Below, piece by piece: positions 16,573 through 24,068 of a DNA stretch of 64,000 nt. The DNA comes from Streptococcus oralis subsp. tigurinus AZ_3a. Its GTDB lineage: Bacteria; Bacillota; Bacilli; Lactobacillales; Streptococcaceae. The translations under genes were made by a program, and so were the position numbers. The DNA lies in NCBI GenBank assembly GCA_000344275.1, contig AORU01000001.1, forward strand, positions 124,001 through 188,000, read 5' to 3'. The notes beneath the pieces were generated by a model. The model saw only the letters and a program-made list of their open reading frames with translations. It was not told where the DNA came from and ran no database searches. Each line of letters begins with the position of its first letter. Position 1 is the stretch's first letter.

Positions 16573-17251
16573 ACAGTTTATCCAAACAATCCAGCAAGTC
16601 TTGGTAAGAATGAACTTCATAGGTCGGCTGGGTTTGTGTATGATTTTCGAGGTGATGAGGATTATACCAGATAGTGTCAATCCCTGCATTATTGCCACCT
16701 TGAATATCAGCCGTTAAGGAATTTCCGATCATCAGCGTCTTTTCTTTGCTAAATCCAGCAATCTGCTGACCGATTTTTTTATAGAATAGTGCATCAGGCT
16801 TTTGTGTTTGCAACTGCTCGGAGATAAAAACTTGATTGAAATAAGGTGCCAGACCAGATTGAGCCAGACGACCCGTCTGAATGGCAGTAATCCCATTTGT
16901 CGCAGCGTATAGCTCATAATCTCGCTCGATGAGGCTGTTCAAGAGTTCATGAGCACCTGAAAAAGTTTGTCCCTGTTGAGCGAGATAAAACTGGTAACGC
17001 TGGGCAAGTATAACACCGTCCTTCTCCAGTCCAAAATGAGCAAATAAACGAGAAAAGCGCGTGTTAACCAGTTCTTGTTTACTGATTTTCTTTTGCTAGA
17101 GAGCCTTGTTCATAGGAACGTAATAGTCTTTATAGGCTTGAATGTCCACAACTCCTTCTTCCTTTAGAAGTTGCGTCAAAGCCACATCCTCAGCAGCATC
17201 AAAATCAAGCAAGGTGTGGTCGAGGTCGAAGAGTAAAAATTTGTAAGGCAT
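16571..17251 (-). pseudogene. YjjG-like HAD phosphatase, broken by an in-frame amber codon
   Basis: The frame starts at ATG 17251 after AAGGAAA and reads MPYKFLLFDLDHTLLDFD, the HAD nucleophile motif of pyrimidine-nucleotidase-like YjjG proteins. Codon 52 (17096-17098) is TAG in the context NKAL-stop-QKKISKQEL. After it the same frame continues to the end with KPDALFYKKIG and MIGNSLTADIQGG (HAD motifs III-IV), total 226 codons. Homologues usually have a tryptophan at this place, so TGG to TAG is the simplest change; a few codons may also be missing next to it. An internal ATG at 16942 would give only a C-terminal fragment. Confidence 0.85.
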
Positions 17252-17278
17252 TGAGTTTCCTTTCTAAGTGAAAACAAG

Positions 17279-17896
17279 TTACTTGTATTTATTAGGGAAA
17301 TATTCTTTTCCTAACTGCCATAAATACTGGTCAATCTCTTTAAGATTAAATTCTTCTAATCCGTAGTATTCTCTAAAAGCAATAATTATATTTTTAAATT
17401 TTTGATAATCTTTTAGGTCTGAATTTTTAAATTTAGAAAATTTATCTGTTTTTCTAAAGTATTTCAATACCTTTTCTATATAGCTATCATAGATAGGGTA
17501 TTCTTTCGGATTATGATGCGAACAGTATTTAGAAGAAAAAGAATAGAACTTTCTAGTTACTCCATTGATAGTAACATTTTGAATTTCATTGACTAAAGTT
17601 ACATCACCTTGTCTCAACCTCTCATCAATTTTAAGACTCAGTATATGCTCTGCAACTGGATAAACTGAAAAAATATTTGTGCTATAAAAATCATTCAACG
17701 TAGCAACCTTTAATAAGATATCAGAAATTTCTTCGTTACTTGGCAATAGCTCAAAAAATAATTTATCTAAAGCATCTTCTTGCAACTTATAATTTTTAAG
17801 ATTTTTCCACGATTTCAAGTATTTTTCTACTTCACTGGCTGACGGTTTAAAAATAACAATACCTGATTTCTGTCTTCTATTATAGTTAATTTGCAT
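17279..17896 (-). CDS. Conserved protein of unknown function, possible DNA-glycosylase-like (OGG/HhH) fold
   Basis: 205 residues, soluble, AT-rich codons unlike the flanking housekeeping genes. A conserved-looking centre contains LNDFYSTNIFSVYPVAEHI near residue 66 and FSSKYCSHHNPKEYPIYDSY near 122. The SKY...NP...PIYDS arrangement reminds me of helix-hairpin-helix / OGG-like proteins seen in restriction and defence loci, but this is only a resemblance. It stands 161 bp downstream of the AAA+ gene behind a 12-bp hairpin, so it may be a separate unit with its own promoter. It ends 27 bp before the broken HAD gene. Confidence 0.75.
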   Translation of the reverse strand: MQINYNRRQKSGIVIFKPSASEVEKYLKSWKNLKNYKLQEDALDKLFFELLPSNEEISDILLKVATLNDFYSTNIFSVYPVAEHILSLKIDERLRQGDVTLVNEIQNVTINGVTRKFYSFSSKYCSHHNPKEYPIYDSYIEKVLKYFRKTDKFSKFKNSDLKDYQKFKNIIIAFREYYGLEEFNLKEIDQYLWQLGKEYFPNKYK

Positions 17897-17992
17897 ACTT
17901 ATCTCACTTAAAGTAGTTATTAAAAAAATGATAGATTAATTTTACCCTAATAGCCTATACAGCAGTATAAATTAACGCAAATTATGAACGTA

Positions 17993-18020
17993 AACAATCG
18001 CGATTTCTATCGTGATTGTT
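17993..18020. terminator. Strong hairpin between the AAA+ gene and the 205-residue gene
   Basis: AACAATCGCGAT (17993-18004) and ATCGTGATTGTT (18009-18020): 12-bp stem with one mismatch, 4-nt loop. T-run poor on the minus strand, so a weak terminator or a processing site. Confidence 0.5.
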
Positions 18021-18057
18021 ATTTTAATTCATCTAAAAAGGTAGGATATCAATTTTA

Positions 18058-19221
18058 TCAATATTTTCTTCTAAAATCTTCCGCAATTACATCTTGAACA
18101 AGCCGTTTTATATGACGAAGATTATTTTCTGCTGAAAAACTCAGAATTCTTCTCATCAATTCGTCGCTAATTTTATAGGTAGTATTTTTGATAGAATTTA
18201 ATTTATCCACCAAACTATCTGCTTGTTCTTGGATGAATAAGCGTTTTTCATCCAAGTTAGGAATTTGAAAATCGCTAAGTAAATCAAACCGAGACCTTAA
18301 GGAAGCGGGAAGATGTTGCAGATAGTGCTGAGAAGTCATATTGGAAGTAAAGACAATAGTATAACCATTTAGATTATGAGCGATACCACGCCTATCTGTA
18401 AATTTACCGTCTTCTAGTAGTTCATAAAAAAAATTAAACACGGCTGGTGTTGCCTTTTCAAATTCATCAATCAAAATAACTTTAGATTTAGTTGAATTAA
18501 TTTTTCTAATCAGCTCACCGCCCTCATCGCTTCCAACATATCCAAGTGGAGAACCTATTAAACTATTCAACACCCCTTCTGTCGAGTAATTTCCAAAGTT
18601 AATTTTGATAAGCTCTTCATCTGGATAGAGTGACTTTGATAAAATCTTAGCAAATTCTGTTTTACCTATTCCAGATTCACCAATCAGAAACACGGAAAAA
18701 ATCTTCCGGACTCCTATTCTTTCGAGAAGTATAAAGTTTTCATACTTCTGTACAAAATCTTCCTTAAATAAATCATGACCAATTAGGTTGCTGGCAGCCT
18801 CCTGTATTTTATCGCTGAACTCAGTATCACTACTATCTTTCGTTTCGTCGTCAGGATTAAAATTTTGAACTTCTGGATTAGCAAAATTTTCGTTTATCTC
18901 TTCATCTTCAAATAGAAGTGGCAACTCTTTCAGTACACTTTCGTATTTTAACTTATTTAGCCAAAAAATAAAGGAGATAGGCACTCTACTTAGCGAAAAG
19001 AAAACTCGACCTATATACTGACTATTGTAGACGTTTAAATTCATCAAGGCCGATGAATCTATGACTAATCCATCTACAGCGTCAATCTCCTCGCATATAT
19101 CTTCTATTTCACTCAAATTAGTGAAATCGTAAGATAGAATACGAGTTATATCAATCCTTTTACTTTCCAAGAAATGTTCTTTTAAATCATCTACTCTTGT
19201 AACGTCATATAAATAAATCAC
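18058..19221 (-). CDS. AAA+ ATPase, ClpB-D2-like, with unknown N-terminal domain
   Basis: 387 residues. Residues 1-115 form an unknown domain and ~115-140 an acidic linker. The AAA+ module follows: Walker A GESGIGKT (181-188), pore loop GYVG (227-230), Walker B VILIDE (248-253), sensor 1 in TSN (292-294), arginine finger in LRSRF (308-312) and a sensor-2-like LRHIKR (368-373). The GYVG pore loop is that of Hsp100 protein unfoldases, so threading of a polypeptide is likely. No ClpP-docking loop is evident. GTG start (GGAG nine bases upstream) overlaps the stop of the membrane-protein gene as GTGA, so the two are translationally coupled and probably work together. Confidence 0.85.
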   Translation of the reverse strand: MIYLYDVTRVDDLKEHFLESKRIDITRILSYDFTNLSEIEDICEEIDAVDGLVIDSSALMNLNVYNSQYIGRVFFSLSRVPISFIFWLNKLKYESVLKELPLLFEDEEINENFANPEVQNFNPDDETKDSSDTEFSDKIQEAASNLIGHDLFKEDFVQKYENFILLERIGVRKIFSVFLIGESGIGKTEFAKILSKSLYPDEELIKINFGNYSTEGVLNSLIGSPLGYVGSDEGGELIRKINSTKSKVILIDEFEKATPAVFNFFYELLEDGKFTDRRGIAHNLNGYTIVFTSNMTSQHYLQHLPASLRSRFDLLSDFQIPNLDEKRLFIQEQADSLVDKLNSIKNTTYKISDELMRRILSFSAENNLRHIKRLVQDVIAEDFRRKY

Positions 19222-20426
19222 GACTCACTCTCCACATTTATTTTCTGAACGACAGCAATCACATCTATCAAATGGTATGTTCCATTTAATTTTTCATAGT
19301 TAAAATCTATTTCGAATTCCGACCCAGATTCATCGCTCTTTTCAAATGATGAGGATTTTGGGATAATATCTTTTACATTTTTCATCACATTATTTTTCTT
19401 GACTTGCTTACTCATAAACTCTAAAAATTTTGTTGATATGGTATCAATTTCTGAAAAATTAATCTTACCTCTATCTATTCCAACTAAATTAAGTTTTCCA
19501 AGTTGAAAATCACTATGTCTATACCCATTCTCAAAGCCTTCAACTTCTCCATAGGGGAAACGAACCAAGAATTTTTCATTACCTTGTTTGAAACTATAAT
19601 CAATCGTGTAGTCAATCAAGAAAGTAGAAAGTAGGTTTGACATATTTAACTCAATCCCCTCAGTACTAGGATTGTCCAACTTGCTAGCCTGTAATACTTG
19701 CAATATAAGCGGAATATCTTGTGCATTTACAGGATTAAGAGTTACACTGTCAAATTTTATTAAATCTCCTTGCTCTAGGTTCTCAGCTTGAAAATTTTTA
19801 GACATTTCATAAACTTTTCTAAAAATCGTAGATTTAGTGCTTTTAACTTCGAAACTCTCACTAATTTTACTTTCCGTAGTTAATTCGCTACTATTTCCAT
19901 ATCCTGAATACAAAAAATTTCTCGTTCCAACTTCAAAAAAGTTTTTGGAACTTGTTGTATTGCTATTTTCCTTCTGAATGGTTGTCTTGACAGTATCATC
20001 AATTAGCGTAGCAATTTCATATGACTTAGCTGAATTGAGATATACTAAGTTGAAATAGTCCATATTCAATTGAGAACTGTCTTCCTCTGTATTAATTTTA
20101 TTGATGGAATCTACCCTCAAACTCACAGAAATAAATATTGCACTAATCATTAGCAGTACATTTAAACCAATATTAGATTGGATGATTAAATAATCCAATA
20201 CAGGCTGAAGTAGTACATACAATATGGATACAAGTAGAAATTCATCCTTTTTTTCATTTCTAAGAAAGTAAGAGGACAATATTGTTACTACAGCAATAAT
20301 CATCTTATATCCAGAATACGGTTGTAATACATTAATTTTAAACAACCAACAAATGATTGTATATACAACCAATGTATAGCTAATTATTCTACGATAATTT
20401 ACACCTAGAAAAAATTTCTTTACCAC
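19218..20426 (-). CDS. Membrane protein with four N-terminal helices and a large soluble domain, partner of the AAA+ ATPase
   Basis: 402 residues. Hydrophobic segments lie at about 14-32, 41-55, 62-85 and 88-104. The remaining ~300 residues are soluble and polar. Their start (YFNLVYLNSAKSYEIATLID near 124) followed by a long Ser/Thr/Glu-rich stretch and KSTKSTIFRKVYE near 193 faintly recalls DUF6414-type proteins; I cannot confirm it. GTG start with AGGGG upstream. First gene of a two-gene operon with the AAA+ ATPase (overlap of 4 bp). The even number of helices puts the soluble domain on the same side as the N-terminus, probably the cytoplasm, where the ATPase is. Confidence 0.8.
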   Translation of the reverse strand: MVKKFFLGVNYRRIISYTLVVYTIICWLFKINVLQPYSGYKMIIAVVTILSSYFLRNEKKDEFLLVSILYVLLQPVLDYLIIQSNIGLNVLLMISAIFISVSLRVDSINKINTEEDSSQLNMDYFNLVYLNSAKSYEIATLIDDTVKTTIQKENSNTTSSKNFFEVGTRNFLYSGYGNSSELTTESKISESFEVKSTKSTIFRKVYEMSKNFQAENLEQGDLIKFDSVTLNPVNAQDIPLILQVLQASKLDNPSTEGIELNMSNLLSTFLIDYTIDYSFKQGNEKFLVRFPYGEVEGFENGYRHSDFQLGKLNLVGIDRGKINFSEIDTISTKFLEFMSKQVKKNNVMKNVKDIIPKSSSFEKSDESGSEFEIDFNYEKLNGTYHLIDVIAVVQKINVESES

Positions 20427-20491
20427 TGAACACCCCTAGTTTTCTTAATCTTATATTTATAAAAATAGCAGAAATAATTTTTTATAATTCG

Positions 20492-20500
20492 ATTATACCA
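20492..20500 (-). promoter_or_regulatory. Extended -10 promoter of the membrane-protein/AAA+ operon
   Basis: TGGTATAAT on the minus strand, 66 bp before the GTG start; weak -35. Confidence 0.55.
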
Positions 20501-21031
20501 CAAGCCCAGACATCAGTTTAAAAAAATAATATACTTATACCCCTGCCAATATAATACTCTAGGATATGTTGTATATTTGCATTGATCTAAATTCATCAAA
20601 ATCAGCAGCACTCTTCCAATTACCAAGCCTATTTTTCAAAAGGAAAAAACACAACCAAAAGGATAGAACGGCTTGCAAGCTCTCCCAAACAGAGGGATAG
20701 CAACTCTTTTCTAACTTTCTCTTTTTGTATGCTCATCATCTCACCCATCTATCTATCATCCTATATCAAAAAAAGCTATTCGAATCATTTCCTAGTCAAC
20801 ATTTTTCAGAATCAAGCTATTCTAAGCGTCTAACAGCTCGACTTCATAAATATCTATGCAATTCTAAACCTAGAATTCCTATAAAATAAATGTTTTAGAC
20901 CTATTCTAAGTCCATGACAACCTTAAATTTTAATTTTTGAAGGATTCTAAAGCTAGAATAGTTCTAAAATTACGAGAACTAAGCTATTCGAAGCTTAGAA
21001 AAACCTTTGGTGAATTTCAATAGCACTTCAA
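20501..21031. repeat. AT-rich noncoding stretch with repeated AAGCTATTC motifs
   Basis: About 530 bp without a credible gene. AAGCTATTC occurs directly repeated at 20773-20781, 20814-20822 and 20981-20989, with AGCTATTC at 21034-21041 and a degenerate AAGCTATTTTC near 21594. Short palindromes around ATTCTA / TAGAAT lie at 20944-20957, and GAATAG / CTATTC arms flank 20954-20989. It looks like decayed or repeat-derived DNA bordering the accessory island. Confidence 0.5.
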
Positions 21032-21563
21032 CTAGCTATTCTTACAATTTTTCTGATGAGCTTTGAGTTTTTTAATAGCCCAATCATAGTGACTGGAAGT
21101 GCTACTGACAAAGTAGGAACCTAGACTTGTCCCTCCCGTCCACTTATAGATACCTTTTGTAAAGAGTTGATCATTGCTGAAGTCTTCCATCAACTCTAAA
21201 ACCTCTTTATGCGATTGATTGAGGAGTTTGGTTGCTTCTTCTAAGGACGTTCTCTGGTGCTTCTTCCAAATAGTGGCATTCATTTCCCCGTAAGTTTTCC
21301 AATTATAAGGTTCAGGGAGAAAAGGTCTTTCGATTGGAATGTACCCAGGTCAAAAGTAACTGATGCCATTCATAGAGATGGATCAGGACATCCCGTAGAT
21401 TTTTATCTCTATTCCAGTGAGCTTCTTTTTTCTTTTGGTCTTTTGAAAAATCAAAAGGAGTCTGTAGCTCATCGTCACTTAACTGAGAAATTAGGAGATT
21501 GAGCTTTTCATAGTTTTCCTTAGAGGCTAGCACTAGCTCATCTTTTGTTCTTGGTCTTGGCAT
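21032..21563 (-). pseudogene. DfsB/ClbS-family (DUF1706) gene, frameshifted
   Basis: Two fragments in neighbouring frames make one protein. The N-terminal 83 residues from ATG 21563 (MPRPRTKDELV) end prematurely soon after WVHSNRK, and the second frame continues PFLPEPYNWKTYGEMNATIW down to 21032. Together they cover the ~175-residue four-helix DfsB/ClbS family, some of whose members protect DNA against the genotoxin colibactin. The shift (one base gained or two lost) lies around 21325-21332. It has a -10-like box at 21612-21620. The change could be recent, since both halves are otherwise intact. Confidence 0.85.
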
Positions 21564-21611
21564 AGGCGTTCTCCCTTCATTTTCAACTAGAATAAGCTAT
21601 TTTCTTACTTC

Positions 21612-21620
21612 ATTATACCA
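21612..21620 (-). promoter_or_regulatory. Extended -10 promoter of the DfsB-family pseudogene
   Basis: TGGTATAAT on the minus strand, 48 bp before the start codon. Confidence 0.5.
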
Positions 21621-21626
21621 TAATCA

Positions 21627-21661
21627 AAAAGCAGTTCTTCATTTTACGAAAAACTGCTTTT
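21627..21661 (-). terminator. Terminator of the BtrH-like gene
   Basis: AAAAGCAGTT / AACTGCTTTT stem, T-run on the minus strand. Confidence 0.8.
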
Positions 21662-21692
21662 ACTTGCCATTTTATTAAAGTTAGGAGCGCCC

Positions 21693-22616
21693 CTAGACTT
21701 GTTTATTTACATATAAATCTTTAAAGAGACCATCCACTTCTGCTATCTGATAGAGCAAGCGGTATAGTTCTTGGTAATCTTCTTTTAAACATGAAAGGTG
21801 GGCTTGACCAAATAGAGTAGCCAATCCTTCTTTTAATCTTGCCCCTTCTGGATCATGGTCTTTTAAGAACTCACTGAGGTAGAGATTTCGAACAGCCGCA
21901 AGTTTGAAGCTAAAATACTGATGCAATTGTTTTTGTTCTGTATTTAAGCCATTTTCAGCAACTGCTTTTGCATAGCATTCCAAAACACCGTTTTGGCCAT
22001 TCAGATATCGGTTCTTTATAATCTTTGCTGTTTCCTGATAGATTTCAGTCTGACTAGGACTCTTGACCTTCTTAAAATTTCCCCACATGGAGTATGCTCC
22101 GCGCTTATAGTCAATAGCCTCTGCCTTCCAGGCTTCTAGTATGTCATTAAAAGCAACCTTCATACAGGCAAAACCAGCTGGATCATGCAAATAAAGGTAC
22201 TGCCCATCAATGCCATACACGGTTACAAAATGATCCACACCATAAAGGATTGTGTGATTGGGATTGTAGGTCAGATGGCCCATATCAAGAGGTCCCAGTA
22301 CGACAGGTCCATTGGACAGAAACGTTTCCAACTTTCTTTTAATCTCTTCCGAATCTACTTCTGCTTCATCTTTTAGATAGAAGTCTTCATAGTCAAACCC
22401 AAGTATTTTTAAGGAATGAGAGATGGAAAGATCTGGCATTCCGTTATCAAAAAATACTAGAGGGTGCTGGTCATCTTCCTTTACGATACTAGCGCCATTT
22501 CCCATCGTCATGATTGCCTCTAAAAACTCTGCTTTATAGTCATAACCATAGCCATCCAGTGCCATTGCCAATGAATAACTATAGCAAAGTGAAACATCTC
22601 CAAAATACATCTGCAT
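21693..22616 (-). CDS. BtrH N-terminal-domain protein (papain-like acyltransferase/peptidase fold)
   Basis: 307 residues. The N-terminal ~165 residues match the BtrH-type cysteine fold: a candidate nucleophile C11 in SLCYSYSLA, then DHFVTVYG (candidate His) near 127 and LHDPAG (candidate Asp) near 143. The C-terminal ~130 residues are helical. BtrH itself transfers an acyl group during butirosin synthesis; the substrate here is unknown and no biosynthetic genes are adjacent. AAGGAGG precedes the ATG. It is transcribed alone, with a terminator after it. Confidence 0.8.
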   Translation of the reverse strand: MQMYFGDVSLCYSYSLAMALDGYGYDYKAEFLEAIMTMGNGASIVKEDDQHPLVFFDNGMPDLSISHSLKILGFDYEDFYLKDEAEVDSEEIKRKLETFLSNGPVVLGPLDMGHLTYNPNHTILYGVDHFVTVYGIDGQYLYLHDPAGFACMKVAFNDILEAWKAEAIDYKRGAYSMWGNFKKVKSPSQTEIYQETAKIIKNRYLNGQNGVLECYAKAVAENGLNTEQKQLHQYFSFKLAAVRNLYLSEFLKDHDPEGARLKEGLATLFGQAHLSCLKEDYQELYRLLYQIAEVDGLFKDLYVNKQV

Positions 22617-22732
22617 ATTCCTGCCTCCTTATCTTCTATGGGACTATTATACCGAGAAAACTATTTACATACCCCATAAAATCCAAACAAAAAATATGGG
22701 TATTTGTGATCTATAGTCATGAACTTCAACAA

Positions 22733-22766
22733 GAAAACTGGCTGTTTCTCTCAACAACCAGTTTTC
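22733..22766 (-). terminator. Terminator of the GT2-GtrA / glycosidase / membrane-protein operon
   Basis: GAAAACTGG / CCAGTTTTC stem with a 16-nt loop, T-rich on the minus strand. Confidence 0.75.
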
Positions 22767-22771
22767 AATTT

Positions 22772-23182
22772 TTAAGCTAATTCTTCACTGTTTTTCTTAT
22801 GAAAGAAAAGCGAGGCGATAGCCAAAATAGCAAAGGCGAGGCCAACATACCAGTAGGGTTGATCTAAGGTCGTTGAACGACCTGATAGATTGACAATTCC
22901 TCGAAAGAGCATTCCAGTTGTTAGGACTGCAACTGCCGAGTTCCACAAGTTTAGGCTGATTCGTCCTAGGTTTGGCATGATTTTCAACAATAACGCCAGA
23001 ACGATGCCTCCTAGTAGAGGAACTGCAAAGAGATAGTGCATATGAAGCGATGTCTCCCCAAAACTAAAGGACTCGTAGATACGGCTAAATGCAAAGAAGA
23101 AAATAGTGAGAAGACTATAGCCAACGAGTGTCTTTTTGAGGCGTTTGTTTTTGTTTTTAGTAACCGATGTAGACAATATCAC
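22772..23182 (-). CDS. Four-helix membrane protein of unknown function
   Basis: 136 residues with four hydrophobic segments (about 20-35, 48-66, 80-97, 111-128), a basic N-terminus and a charged C-terminus. I do not recognise a family. The GTG start at 23182 lies inside the 3' end of the glycosidase gene (26-bp overlap) after an AAAGGGC ribosome site; a TTG two codons later is an alternative. It is the last gene of a three-gene operon whose other members act on surface glycans. Confidence 0.75.
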   Translation of the reverse strand: MILSTSVTKNKNKRLKKTLVGYSLLTIFFFAFSRIYESFSFGETSLHMHYLFAVPLLGGIVLALLLKIMPNLGRISLNLWNSAVAVLTTGMLFRGIVNLSGRSTTLDQPYWYVGLAFAILAIASLFFHKKNSEELA

Positions 23183-24068
23183 TCACCGCCCTTTCTGATA
23201 TCTTGCTTCCACCTGTAGTCGGTTTATTGATTACCTGACCGTTAAAGTAGAGAGTTGAGGATCCACCACCATCAAGGTTATAGGCTGTCTTCACTCCATA
23301 AGATTTCATCACTTCTGCCATCTGGTAAAGTGACAAGCCTTTGCTTTCAGAGGTACGACCATCCGAAACGATGATGATGTAGTGATTTTCATCGATAATC
23401 CCAATAGCTGTACGAGGATTCGATGACATGGCTTGACCGACTTCTGTATTGGTATCAACAGATATTTCTCCATTCTCAACTAGAGACGGACCAAATGCCA
23501 GTAGATTGACGACACCGTCCTGAACCAACTGATCGGCTGAAACTTGGTCCTCGTAGATGATTTTAAAGGAGCCGTCCTTGTAAATAGCAAGGTCACCGTT
23601 ACTAGCGTCTTCACGAACACTGTCCCGATAGACAACTCCATTACGGATAACATAACCTGAGTTATTAGCTCCATAGTAGTCACTGTTGACAGCTAGAATA
23701 GCATTGTTTTCAGCAGCCGTCACAGAGGTTTTAGCTGTGACGTTGGTTCCATAGGAGTTTTGAGCTAGGGCTGTTTTTAGATAATCCGATGAACTAAGGG
23801 TTATATCTGCCACATAGACTTGCGTTTCATTGACAGTCTTTTCAGTGAGGGTGACACTGATATTTCCATCTGAATAGCTAGTATCCGTCACTTGAGCATT
23901 TTTTGCTGCCTGACTTGCTGCTGCGGTGTTAGAGGTTGAGCCGGTATTAGATACAGTGGAAATCGTTTCGGCGAGTACAAAGGTCTTCAACATCGAATAG
24001 GTAAAGGAGCTTGTCAGGAGCAAGCCCAAGACTGAGGCGTATAGATAGGGTTTCTTTAAAACTTTCAT
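23157..24068 (-). CDS. Secreted phosphodiester glycosidase-family protein (NAGPA domain)
   Basis: 303 residues. A signal-anchor hydrophobic stretch at about 10-32 is followed by a Ser/Thr/Ala-rich linker (to ~60). The rest matches the NAGPA domain, the fold of the enzyme that uncovers mannose-6-phosphate by cleaving a sugar phosphodiester. Diagnostic blocks are NPRTAIGI near 206, the VSDGRTSE block near 222 and NLDGGGSSTLYFNG near 258. In bacteria such proteins act on cell-surface or exported polysaccharides. Its ATG overlaps the glycosyltransferase stop as ATGA. Confidence 0.85.
   Translation of the reverse strand: MKVLKKPYLYASVLGLLLTSSFTYSMLKTFVLAETISTVSNTGSTSNTAAASQAAKNAQVTDTSYSDGNISVTLTEKTVNETQVYVADITLSSSDYLKTALAQNSYGTNVTAKTSVTAAENNAILAVNSDYYGANNSGYVIRNGVVYRDSVREDASNGDLAIYKDGSFKIIYEDQVSADQLVQDGVVNLLAFGPSLVENGEISVDTNTEVGQAMSSNPRTAIGIIDENHYIIIVSDGRTSESKGLSLYQMAEVMKSYGVKTAYNLDGGGSSTLYFNGQVINKPTTGGSKISERAVSDIVYIGY

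Noticed and set aside
20501..21031. CRISPR array
   Set aside because: The AAGCTATTC repeats are only 9 bp long and irregularly spaced, with no cas genes.
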